Positions 1-6,373 of a DNA stretch of 9,110 nt are shown piece after piece; position 1 is the first letter of the stretch; every line of letters begins with the position of its first letter. The DNA lies in contig JBEKDJ010000387.1 of assembly GCA_050014415.1 (NCBI GenBank), positions 1 through 9,110 on the forward strand, read 5' to 3'. The translations under genes were made by a program, and so were the position numbers. Source of the DNA: JBEKDJ01 sp050014415. GTDB lineage: Bacteria; Desulfobacterota; BSN033; UBA1163. The notes under the pieces were generated by a model, which was given only the letters and a program-made list of their open reading frames with translations, searched no databases and had not been told where the DNA came from.

Positions 1-89
1 TTCGGTCCGTTGGTGACAAGGTAACCTCAGAAGTCATACGTCGGTATATAAAATACCAGCACAGTGAGCAATTAAGTTTTGTGTTTTAA
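1..89 (+). CDS. IS200/IS605-type transposase (TnpA, Y1 family), C-terminal fragment
   Basis: Only the last 28 codons are in the window; the reading frame starts at base 3 and ends with TAA at 87-89. The visible peptide contains SVGDKVTSEVIRRYIKYQ and a short tail ending LSFVF. A 'VG…(T/S)…(V/I)…RYI..Q' ending is the characteristic C-terminus of small single-domain IS200-like transposases, in the helix that carries or follows the catalytic tyrosine region. Such enzymes cut and join single-stranded DNA at hairpin-marked ends. The identification rests on this short tail plus the adjoining hairpin. Whether the upstream part is intact cannot be seen. Confidence 0.55.
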   Translation, partial: RSVGDKVTSEVIRRYIKYQHSEQLSFVF

Positions 90-91
90 TG

Positions 92-112
92 CCCCGCAGC
101 TCTGCTGCGGGG
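92..112. repeat. Perfect GC-rich hairpin, probable IS right-end structure
   Basis: CCCCGCAGC (92-100) pairs perfectly with GCTGCGGGG (104-112) around a TCT loop. It begins 2 bp after the transposase stop codon. IS200/IS605 transposases recognise this kind of subterminal hairpin. It could also act as a transcription terminator, but the following bases (TAGTTTAC) are not a proper T-tract. A REP-like dispersed palindrome is a third possibility. Confidence 0.6.
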
Positions 113-154
113 TAGTTTACTCTGGACAGTCTCCAATATCAAGCCTTCCGAAGT

Positions 155-784
155 GTGATGGGGAAAGTTGTTCAGGAAGTAGATGATGTCTTGAAGCGAT
201 TAGCGGGCCACAAGGAGAAAAGGAGAACCAGCAAAGCATTGAAAGAGGCCTTACAAAGGGTGCATCGCGCCTTGGCCTTGAATCCGGATCTCTCTCCTTT
301 TGGTGCCATCCCCCTAGCAGGTGAAGGAGAAGGGATGGGGGGTGCGGGTGCGGTCGCAAAGAAGTTGGATCGGATGGAGGAGAAAGAGGCTCAAATGGTT
401 AAAGAAGAGAAGACGGCTGAGTCCACCCCCCCACCTCTCTCTTCACCGAAGAAGGTTAGGAAGAAATCTCCCAAGGTCAAGCGCTTAACTCCCAATGCCG
501 TTGTTCAGAGGATGAGATTTGGTGAAACTGGGATCTCCATCTGTGTCGATGATTTTGGAGAGGATGGGCCAGAGTGTTTTACAGAGGGAACGGTGATCTA
601 TATCAACCAACAGCATCCTCTCTATCAAAGGGAATCAAAAAGACCAGAGACACATATCCTTAATGTCACAAGACTCATCACACAAGAGATCTCGTTAATG
701 AAGGATACAAGAAATCCGCGGCAGGCCTTTACAAGACAAAGCAAACTCCTCCGGGACGCCTTCATCGAAAATCCCGTTGGCTGA
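155..784 (+). CDS. Hypothetical protein, probably the C-terminal part of a GHKL/Hsp90-like ATPase truncated by the IS
   Basis: The frame encodes 209 residues from GTG at 155 (ATG at 158). No good Shine-Dalgarno site precedes either start, and the frame is open back to a TAG at 113, with a protein-like extension from about 122. The protein begins with charged helix (about 1-45), then 'NPDLSPFGAIP' (44-54) and a glycine-rich stretch. A lysine/glutamate/proline-rich linker follows (about 70-110). The C-terminal domain includes an acidic patch near VDDFGEDGPE, the motif VIYINQQHPLY, then helices with TRLITQEISLMK and RQSKLLRDAF. From memory this matches the tail of large ATP-binding proteins annotated as GHKL, Hsp90-like or mismatch-repair-like ATPases; the ATPase domain itself is absent here. 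I infer that the IS removed the 5' part. Whether the remnant is translated is unknown. Confidence 0.5.
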   Translation: MMGKVVQEVDDVLKRLAGHKEKRRTSKALKEALQRVHRALALNPDLSPFGAIPLAGEGEGMGGAGAVAKKLDRMEEKEAQMVKEEKTAESTPPPLSSPKKVRKKSPKVKRLTPNAVVQRMRFGETGISICVDDFGEDGPECFTEGTVIYINQQHPLYQRESKRPETHILNVTRLITQEISLMKDTRNPRQAFTRQSKLLRDAFIENPVG

Positions 785-880
785 GCCATTTACCTCAAAC
801 CATCGAAACAGCTTCCTTTCCCTTCTGGAGTTGATCGAATCCCTTGATGGTAGTGACGTTTCGTGCTATGGTTAGCAGAG

Positions 881-1258
881 ATGACTCCCAGACCATGCTA
901 TGCTTATTATTATGGGGGACTCCCATTCAAAGGATCACGAAGGAGGGGCCGATTGTGGGTTACAGAAGATGTCCTGCACTTTGATGTTCCGGAGGGGAAA
1001 AAGGGTGAGAGAATCGATTTAGAAATACCCTTCTCCAAGATGGGGAAAATCCTCCTTACTCGTGACAACTACTATGGATCAGACACGGTCCTTTTCAACC
1101 TCACCTTTCGAGATCAGATCGAAAACTCCTTCACCGTGCGGTTTGCACCCATCGCCCTCATTCCAAGAAGGAGGATCGCCCTCCAGAGAGAATGGTTTGA
1201 CTATTTAGCCGAGGTCATCAACGCTTTGGGAAGTGCCTCACCCCTTTCCACCAAATAG
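881..1258 (+). CDS. Small hypothetical protein with GRAM/PH-like appearance
   Basis: The ATG at 881 gives 125 residues; an in-frame GTG at 863 would add six. Neither has a clear ribosome-binding site, and a TGA at 854 closes the frame upstream. The sequence reads as alternating short beta strands: YYYGGLPFKG, GRLWVTEDVLHFDV, IDLEIPFSKMGKILL, TVLFNLTFRD and NSFTVRF. A final helix follows (EWFDYLAEVINAL). This strand order with one C-terminal helix, and the 'G.L.VT…F…IPFS.I' pattern, resembles bacterial GRAM or PH-like domains, which often sense lipids or act as membrane-proximal modules. No transmembrane segment or signal peptide is visible. The last 58 bp overlap the convergent radical SAM gene. 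The function is unknown, and the fold call is inference from pattern only. Confidence 0.6.
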   Translation: MTPRPCYAYYYGGLPFKGSRRRGRLWVTEDVLHFDVPEGKKGERIDLEIPFSKMGKILLTRDNYYGSDTVLFNLTFRDQIENSFTVRFAPIALIPRRRIALQREWFDYLAEVINALGSASPLSTK

Positions 1259-2706
1259 TCCTTATACTCCTCATAATTGGGTTGCACCCACATGGGCGTT
1301 CCGAAGATCTCGTGCATCATGATGTTGAAGGCCACCTGGGTAATGTAATATCGATGATGATGCCGCAGAATCGGATTGGGTGAGAGCAGCTTAAGCAATT
1401 CCCTCGGCCGCCAGTAGTACTGCCTCATAATGTCTTTGTAGATGAGGTTCACCTGCTCCAAATTATCCGCTTCTCTCGTCGGCATGATGGCGTGGAGATA
1501 GTCGTAATTACGATAGTCCCAATCCATGATTCTTCCCATCTCTTTCATCTTCCCAAAAAGCGGGGTCCCGGGAAGAGGGGTGATTAGGTTGAGGCCGAAG
1601 TGATCCACATATCTTCTGAAGAATCTGAAGAACTTCTTACGGTCTTCCTCCGTCTCATTCCAATGGCCGATGAGTAGTGTCGCCATGACCATTAGCTTAT
1701 GCTTCTTCAGAAGTTCCATGGCCTTGCGGGCCTGATCCACGGAATGGCGCTTCCGGATATCTTTGAGCACGGAGTCCGAGTGATATTCGAGCCCCATCAT
1801 AAATTGGTAGACACCCGCCTCTCGATAACCATCCAATAGATCTTCATCCCTGATGATGAGATCGGCCCGGGACTGGAGCCAGAAGTGCTGATGGGTCTTC
1901 CGCTTGAGCATCTCTTCGATAAACCCTACGCCCTGCTCCCTGGTCACATTAAAGGTGTTATCACCCACGTAGAAAATATCTCTGTTGTACTTTTCCTTGA
2001 GGAGTTGGAGTTCATCAGCAATCAATTTGGGGCTCTTTCTCCTCCACGTCCTTTTATAAAAGGCCGATTCTGAGCAGAAGGTACAATCCCAGGTGCATCC
2101 CCTTGAAAAATTGAGGACGAGTCCTCTCCTCCCTTCCGACGGAAGTTCAACGTAGGGATGCTCCATCTGGGCGAGATGGTATGCGGGCATTGGGAGGGTA
2201 TCGAGGTCTTTGATAAAAGGTCGATCCCCGGTATAGACAAAATCCCCTTTTCCGTTGAGATAGGCGAGACCTAGGATCTTCGAAAGATCTTCCTTCTTCT
2301 CGATAGCACGGAGAAATCCAGTCAGGGTTACCTCTCCCTCTCCCACACAGACATAATCAATGGCAGGACAATCCCTGAGCGTCTCTTCCGCCATGAAAGA
2401 AGGATGCTCTCCTCCCATGATGATGGTCGATTGAGGGCTAATCTCTTTGATCAGATTGGCAGCATTCATTCCGTCATAAACAAAAGCTGTGCAGATGACG
2501 GAGATGCCCACGACATCGGGTTTCTCTCTTCGGATCTTTTCTTCGAGATCCCCCCAAGGATTTTCATTCAGGGTACAATCCATGTAATCGATATCGAACT
2601 GCTCTCTTTCTAAATAGGCTAATAACTGAAGGCATCCTGGTGAAGGGGTCCAGGCTCGAAGGATGGTCCAGATTTTATGAGGTGGATCAACCAGTAAAAA
2701 TCGCAT
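1201..2706 (-). CDS. B12-binding-domain radical SAM protein (BchE-like)
   Basis: The protein has 501 residues. Residues 1-140 look like a cobalamin-binding domain, with GISV near 67, IIMGGEHPSF at 95-104 and VCVGEGE at 119-125. It lacks the DxHxxG cobalt-ligand motif, as is usual in this superfamily. The radical SAM core follows, with its [4Fe-4S] cysteines C204, C208 and C211 in SRGCTWDCTFCSE. These bind the cluster that cleaves S-adenosylmethionine. The region 370-385 (LITPLPGTPLFGKM) is typical of the same group. The tail (about 420-501) is rich in aromatic residues and histidines. Relatives are methylases or cyclases such as BchE (Mg-protoporphyrin ester cyclase), but the product here cannot be named. 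The ATG at 2704-2706 has AAGAGA just upstream. It starts 18 bp after the U32-type gene, so the two are probably cotranscribed. Confidence 0.85.
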   Translation of the reverse strand: MRFLLVDPPHKIWTILRAWTPSPGCLQLLAYLEREQFDIDYMDCTLNENPWGDLEEKIRREKPDVVGISVICTAFVYDGMNAANLIKEISPQSTIIMGGEHPSFMAEETLRDCPAIDYVCVGEGEVTLTGFLRAIEKKEDLSKILGLAYLNGKGDFVYTGDRPFIKDLDTLPMPAYHLAQMEHPYVELPSEGRRGLVLNFSRGCTWDCTFCSESAFYKRTWRRKSPKLIADELQLLKEKYNRDIFYVGDNTFNVTREQGVGFIEEMLKRKTHQHFWLQSRADLIIRDEDLLDGYREAGVYQFMMGLEYHSDSVLKDIRKRHSVDQARKAMELLKKHKLMVMATLLIGHWNETEEDRKKFFRFFRRYVDHFGLNLITPLPGTPLFGKMKEMGRIMDWDYRNYDYLHAIMPTREADNLEQVNLIYKDIMRQYYWRPRELLKLLSPNPILRHHHRYYITQVAFNIMMHEIFGTPMWVQPNYEEYKDYLVERGEALPKALMTSAK

Positions 2707-2724
2707 CTCTTGGTTTCCCTATGA

Positions 2725-4002
2725 TTAGATTTGTTGTTCTCTCTTCAAACGCCGTTTGATGAGATTTTTCAAGAGGGGCTTAGCGAAAGGAAGACGAAAG
2801 ATGAAGTGAGAAAAAGGGGCTTCAAAAATCTCTCCTGAAAGAAGCTTATCTGAAAAATCTCTCACCCTCTGGGCGGCTTTCCTCAATTCCTTCTCGTTCA
2901 CCACTGCCACCTTGTCAAAAAGGTTCTCACAATAACGGCACTGGGAACAACTCGTCTGATTGCAATCCACTTTCCTAAAACGTTCGATGAAGCCATCTAG
3001 CTTCTTATTATCCAGCCGGATGAGTTCTCTTACCTCAAGATCAAAGACCTTCTCCAATTGAGAGATTTTCATGATATTCACATGTTCTGGCTTGATAAAG
3101 TACTCCAAATGGATGGGAGTAAACGCTCCCTTTCTTGGAAGGGTGAAAAGGTCTAAGAGGTTTCCATCATAGTGGCGGTTTTCGTAAGCCTTTACGTGTT
3201 CGAGAAGGAGAGGAGTCCGTTTGAAACGCTCCGTAATTTTGAAATGATCATAACCCAGATTCTCATAATACGAGATATCCTCTGGCCTGATCCAGGGGGA
3301 TTTCAAGAGCTCCACAGGATCCGTCAATTTCCTGTAAAGGCAGAGATATCCCGGGTACTGAAGATAGCAATAATCCTCGTCTTCTCCCTCCCTCGAAGCA
3401 TGACCATCGTGGTTAACGTGTTCGAAATTGTAGGGGCATTGCCAGAGGCAGATATTATTGACAATCAGTTCTAAATTGCATTTGGTTGCTTTTTTGATTG
3501 CTTCGAGGGTTTTGAACTCACGGTTGATGTGCTCATCGACGATGATCTCCTCGACACCCATCTCCTCGTATTGGAGGGCTTTCCTGACGGTGTTGACTCG
3601 GGCGGTCGTCGAAACCTTCACCTTGAGGTGAGGGAAACGTTTGTTCACAAGGTCGATGAGATAAGGGATGCCTATAGTGACCGAATCCGCACCGGCTTGG
3701 CTGATCCATTCCAAGAGATCGACCAATTGTCTATACCCCTTTCTTGAATACTGAAGGTTTCCCAGGCAGGGGGCATTGAGAAGATAGCTGAACTCCAACC
3801 CTCGATCGTGGCAAGCTCTTACGTACGCTTCCACATCCCTTCGCTTAATCTGAGGCAGCACAAACCCTGGCCTCGCCCCACCGACAATATCAAACGGGAG
3901 TTTGCCAAAGAGAGCATCTACCGATGTCCCTTTCACAGCATCCAAGAATGCAGTATCCCAATTCGCCCCAACACGCAGTTTCATAATCTTTTTAGATAAC
4001 AT
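2725..4002 (-). CDS. U32-family (UbiU/UbiV-like) protein with extra C-terminal cysteine cluster
   Basis: The protein has 425 residues. The N-terminal region (LRVGANWD, KLPFDIVGGARPGFVLPQ) and middle (DSVTIGIPYLIDLV; VKVSTTARVNT; GVEEIIVDEHINRE) match the U32 'peptidase' fold. NNICLWQCPYNFEHVNHDGH (183-201) follows. U32 members studied in detail (UbiU, UbiV, RlhA, TrhP) are iron-sulfur or RNA/quinone hydroxylation factors rather than proteases. Candidate cluster ligands are C185, C189, C212 and C221, with C79 also available. A second group, C347/C352/C355/C358 (Cx4CxxCxxC), could hold another cluster. The tail is basic. The first ATG (4000-4002) and the in-frame ATG at 3982-3984 both lack a strong ribosome site; MKLRVGANWD at the second would also be a natural start. 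It is the first gene of a likely two-gene unit with the B12 radical SAM gene. Substrate is unknown. Confidence 0.8.
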   Translation of the reverse strand: MLSKKIMKLRVGANWDTAFLDAVKGTSVDALFGKLPFDIVGGARPGFVLPQIKRRDVEAYVRACHDRGLEFSYLLNAPCLGNLQYSRKGYRQLVDLLEWISQAGADSVTIGIPYLIDLVNKRFPHLKVKVSTTARVNTVRKALQYEEMGVEEIIVDEHINREFKTLEAIKKATKCNLELIVNNICLWQCPYNFEHVNHDGHASREGEDEDYCYLQYPGYLCLYRKLTDPVELLKSPWIRPEDISYYENLGYDHFKITERFKRTPLLLEHVKAYENRHYDGNLLDLFTLPRKGAFTPIHLEYFIKPEHVNIMKISQLEKVFDLEVRELIRLDNKKLDGFIERFRKVDCNQTSCSQCRYCENLFDKVAVVNEKELRKAAQRVRDFSDKLLSGEIFEAPFSHFIFRLPFAKPLLKNLIKRRLKREQQI

Positions 4003-4234
4003 GCAGAACTTAGTTTTTTCAAGGAGGCGTATTCTTTGTTTCAGGAAGAAGATAAGGTATTGGAACTGTCAACAACGGGGTTCGAATGGTAGAGAGTTAA
4101 GGATTACTTACCTAATGCCGCACACTATGCCATTGCAAGAGGAGAAAACTTCTAAAGGGAGGACAGAAAGGTTATATATTCGAATAACTCGACGATGCCC
4201 CCATAGGACTTATCCCGAAAGTGAACTTGATTGT

Positions 4235-4273
4235 AAAGGAGAAACGGATATGTTTGAAAAACCACTTATTTGA
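4235..4273 (+). other. Shine-Dalgarno-like site with a 7-codon reading frame
   Basis: AAAGGAG (4235-4241) stands 8 bp before an ATG at 4250, followed by MFEKPLI and TGA at 4271-4273. The spacing is good for translation initiation. The frame could be a leader peptide, the start of a gene lost by mutation, or chance. Nothing downstream reads like a continuation. Confidence 0.2.
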
Positions 4274-4439
4274 AGATTGCACCTACAATTCGTTGCCCAA
4301 CGATGACATCTTGAGCTGAGGATTACTGGTAGAAATCACGCATCCCAGCTGAATATATGAAAATCAGATCGTGGCTTTTTTGAAGTATCGGAAACAGAAG
4401 ATAGATAGCAGATATTGAAACTTTTTCGATATCATAATT

Positions 4440-4459
4440 CGCTTTCTATTAAGAAAGCG
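4440..4459. repeat. Perfect 8-bp inverted repeat
   Basis: CGCTTTCT (4440-4447) and AGAAAGCG (4452-4459) pair perfectly around an ATTA loop. There is no T-tract on either side, so it is not a canonical terminator. It could be a protein-binding site or a small RNA hairpin in the gene-free stretch. Confidence 0.4.
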
Positions 4460-4799
4460 GCTCATCCTCTTCCTTTGGGTTATAAACATGAAGACGAAAG
4501 CAGGTTAGAGATGGCAGAGGGACTATATTTGTGGATCCTCTCCCAAAAGTGATCCTCCTGAGGCGTCTGGTATGTCTCCCGGTCTCGAAGGGTCTCGGAG
4601 GCTGAGCGCCTGGTTTGGATTGCGGTATATTTCAGGATAATAAGCTGATCTCTCAAAGTACGTCTTCAGCATCGGGGCAGGCTCCGGTTATCGCTTCAAA
4701 CTTTTTTTCAGCATCCTCACCTGATAATTTTCTTTCATATTATTACGCGCACTTTGGGGAGAGGAACCCTAAATTTTATTGCTACAACTCTTCGTTTCC

Positions 4800-6038
4800 C
4801 TATTTAATCACCCCTTCCTTTTTCAGTTCCTGAATTTCCCGATCTGTATAGCCCATCTGGTGCATGACCAGATCAGTGTGTTCTCCCAAAGTCGGGGCGA
4901 AGCTTCGGGTGCCTGCTCGATTGGCACTAAAGTGCACGGGATAGCCAGGGATCTTCGCATCGCCAAGGAGACGGTCCTTAAAGCCGACCACATAGTCGTT
5001 GACCCGGGCTTGAGGATCATCCCGGATTTCATTGATGTTTAGAATAGGGCAGACCATTAGTTTTTCTTTGAGCAATGTCTCCATCCATTCGTCTCGCGTC
5101 TTAGTTGCAAAAACCTTGTCAAAAATGGCGACCAACTCGGCACAGTGAACGTTCCTTCCCGAGTTATCCGTAAACCGAGGGTCGGCAAGAAGGGCGGTTT
5201 GGCCGGTGGCTTTGCAAAAGAGAGGCCAGTATTTCTCTTCGGGATGATGCGCAACCATGATCCACTTTTTGTCCTTGCACCGGAAAAGGTTGCGCAGGGG
5301 AGAGTGGTCGTAGCGGTTAGGCGAAATATCCATCGGACCAAGCGAAAGAACATTGGCCAACATGATATTAGGGTACATCAGCCAAAGCCCCGTGCCATAA
5401 AGGGAGACATGGACTTCCTGACCCATTCCAGAGCGCTCCCGAACGAGCAAGGCGGTCAGAATGGCATGGCTTGCCGCGATGGCCGTGGCCTGGTCCATCA
5501 CCCCACCGTGGATGAAGACAGGCTCAGACGCACCGGTCACATACATCAATCCTGAGCAGGCCAGGCCAAGAGGATCGAAAGCACCGAGATCCTTCATCGG
5601 ACCTTTGGGTCCATATCCTGAGACATTGGCGTGGATGATCTGAGGATTCACTTGACGTAGGCTCCCATAATCAATGCCCAATTTGGCTTTGGTGGTTTTG
5701 CGTAGATTAGTGAGAAAGACATCTGCCTCTTTGACCAGACGATGAAGAATCTCGCGTCCTTTCTTTTTTTCAATATCGAGATAGATCCCCTTTTTGTTAC
5801 GATTCGATATCTGGAAAAAAAGGCTCTCCCCGTTCGGAAGGGACATGTCAATTCGTCCCAACTTGGTCCAGTTACGAGCCGGATCGCCTACCCCTGACTC
5901 TATCTTCATCACATCAGCTCCCATGTCGCCAAGGATGGCACTGGCTCCAGGACCAGCATGGAAGATCCCGTATTCCACTATCTTTATCCCCTCAAGGGGC
6001 ATCGGTCTTTTCCTCGTGTTATGCAGAGTGTCTTTCAT
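4800..6038 (-). CDS. Class III CoA-transferase (CaiB/BaiF family)
   Basis: The 412-residue protein is a full-length family member; these enzymes usually have about 380-430 residues. It moves coenzyme A between carboxylic acids through an aspartyl-CoA anhydride intermediate in the cytoplasm. Visible landmarks are PLEGIKIVEYG (14-24), the loop GPGASAILGDMGADVMKIE (29-47), and NRNKKGIYLDI (79-89). ANVSGYGPKGPMKD (137-150) and HGGVMDQATAIAASHAILTALLVRERSGMGQEVHVSL (177-213) follow. D182 lies at the position of the catalytic aspartate known from formyl-CoA transferase. The C-terminus has the usual PTLGEHTDLVMHQMGYTDREIQELKKEGVI. The start is well supported by GAAGGAG 5 bp upstream. The gene stands alone, with its own promoter. 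The acid substrate cannot be read from the sequence; relatives serve carnitine, oxalate, bile acid and aromatic acid pathways. Confidence 0.92.
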   Translation of the reverse strand: MKDTLHNTRKRPMPLEGIKIVEYGIFHAGPGASAILGDMGADVMKIESGVGDPARNWTKLGRIDMSLPNGESLFFQISNRNKKGIYLDIEKKKGREILHRLVKEADVFLTNLRKTTKAKLGIDYGSLRQVNPQIIHANVSGYGPKGPMKDLGAFDPLGLACSGLMYVTGASEPVFIHGGVMDQATAIAASHAILTALLVRERSGMGQEVHVSLYGTGLWLMYPNIMLANVLSLGPMDISPNRYDHSPLRNLFRCKDKKWIMVAHHPEEKYWPLFCKATGQTALLADPRFTDNSGRNVHCAELVAIFDKVFATKTRDEWMETLLKEKLMVCPILNINEIRDDPQARVNDYVVGFKDRLLGDAKIPGYPVHFSANRAGTRSFAPTLGEHTDLVMHQMGYTDREIQELKKEGVIK

Positions 6039-6043
6039 CAGAT

Positions 6044-6050
6044 CTCCTTC
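6044..6050 (-). promoter_or_regulatory. Ribosome-binding site of the CoA-transferase gene
   Basis: GAAGGAG on the minus strand lies 5 bp before the ATG at 6036-6038. It is the best Shine-Dalgarno match seen before any large gene in the window, and it favours this start over the internal methionine at residue 13. Confidence 0.75.
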
Positions 6051-6080
6051 TTTTTTCCTTAATCAAGGTCCAAAAAAAAC

Positions 6081-6109
6081 AGTATAAAAGATGATGCCAT
6101 TTTTGGCAA
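6081..6109 (-). promoter_or_regulatory. Sigma70-type promoter for the CoA-transferase gene
   Basis: On the minus strand TTGCCA (6109-6104) and TATACT (6086-6081) are separated by exactly 17 bp, one mismatch each from TTGACA and TATAAT. Transcription would start near 6074, giving a leader of about 35 bp before the ATG at 6038. Position and direction fit the CoA-transferase gene. Confidence 0.6.
6095..6108. promoter_or_regulatory. Small palindrome over the -35 box, possible operator
   Basis: TGCCA (6095-6099) and TGGCA (6104-6108) form a perfect 5-bp inverted repeat with a TTTT spacer. It covers most of the predicted -35 box (6104-6109) of the CoA-transferase promoter. A repressor bound here would block the promoter. 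The site is short, so chance remains possible. Confidence 0.3.
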
Positions 6110-6205
6110 TGATCACAACCCTATACTGCGTACAGCTTGCCAAGATGTGCTATTTCCAAAAGACTTCGGTATGAAAATAAATCAAAGCCCTTCATTTGTT
6201 CCGTT

Positions 6206-6267
6206 TATTATCACTCGAAATGTTGCATAGAAGGGTAGAAATTGAAAAACGAGATTTCAGGAAGAAG
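6206..6267 (+). repeat. Left copy of a possible direct repeat flanking the radical SAM pair
   Basis: GAAATGTTG (6217-6225), a 28-bp spacer and ATTTCAGGAAGAAG (6254-6267) match the block at 8773-8834 with identical spacing. I count about 40 identities in 62 ungapped positions, concentrated in the two outer blocks. Both copies are intergenic and in the same orientation. Confidence 0.35.
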
Positions 6268-6273
6268 TTGATG

Positions 6274-6308
6274 CGTCATTGCGAGTCCTTATGGGGGCGA
6301 AATAATCC
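6274..6308 (+). repeat. Decayed copy of a 'CGTCATTGCGAG' type dispersed repeat
   Basis: The stretch begins CGTCATTGCGAG and ends GGCGAAATAATCC. It resembles, from memory, widespread small intergenic palindromes with consensus CGTCATTGCGAG…GCGAAGCAATC. The second arm is mutated (AATAATC where GCAATC is expected), so pairing is imperfect. Only one copy is seen in this window. Confidence 0.4.
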
Positions 6309-6373
6309 TTTGTCTTGCATAATTATGAAGTGGAAGAGGGAATTGTATGGCTTTCAGGTGTTAAAATAGATTC

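Larger units (their letters stand above)
1..120 (+). mobile_element. Right end of a probable IS200/IS605-family insertion sequence
   Basis: This stretch combines the 3' end of a Y1-type transposase gene, a stop codon, and within 3 bp a strong GC-rich hairpin. That order is typical of IS200/IS605 elements, which have subterminal hairpins instead of terminal inverted repeats and make no target duplication. The outer boundary cannot be placed exactly. It is set near 120 because the reading frame of the next gene is open from 116 onward and looks protein-like from about 122. The left part of the element lies outside the window. Confidence 0.45.
4003..4799. other. Long stretch without a convincing gene
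   Basis: About 800 bp separate the 5' end of the U32-type gene from the 3' end of the CoA-transferase gene. Open frames here are short, overlap neighbours, or show no recognisable protein pattern. Visible items are a ribosome-binding-like site leading to a 7-codon frame (4235-4273) and a perfect short inverted repeat (4440-4459). A 44-codon frame ending at the TAA near 4640 has a protein-like composition but no start. The 13-mer TTTCAGGAAGAAG at 4039-4051 recurs at 6255-6267. A TTGACA on the minus strand near 4066 has no acceptable -10 box. The region may be decayed coding DNA or a long leader, and I cannot decide which. Confidence 0.5.
6110..6373. other. Divergent intergenic region upstream of the AmrS-like gene
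   Basis: The distance from the CoA-transferase start to the radical SAM start is 335 bp. Besides the minus-strand promoter, it holds one copy of a possible direct repeat (6206-6267) and a decayed dispersed repeat (6274-6308). I see no convincing plus-strand promoter or Shine-Dalgarno site for the radical SAM gene. Confidence 0.5.

Noticed and set aside
2047..2230. Two similar stretches with ATAAAAGG(C/T)CGAT
   Set aside because: Both lie inside the radical SAM coding sequence, where the codons explain them. The similarity is short and imperfect.
4040..4075. Minus-strand TTGACA as promoter of the U32-type gene
   Set aside because: The nearest -10-like hexamer (TTATCT) lies only 11 bp away, and nothing suitable occurs at 16-18 bp.
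4073..4090. GGGGTTCGAAT, similar to a tRNA T-arm
   Set aside because: The flanking bases do not pair into a 5-bp T-stem, and no acceptor or anticodon stem can be drawn around it.
3902..4273. A 123-codon plus-strand open frame
   Set aside because: Its first third is antisense to the start of the U32-type gene, and the composition shows no domain pattern. Only its last seven codons sit behind a ribosome site.
4533..4640. Short frame reading SDPPEASGMSPGLEGSRRLSAWFGL
   Set aside because: It has no start codon or ribosome site, is bounded by stops, and matches no family I recognise; kept only as a possible remnant.
5057..5851. Several 60-140 codon open frames within the CoA-transferase region
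   Set aside because: They are shadows of the well-supported minus-strand CoA-transferase gene and show no independent ribosome sites or protein motifs.
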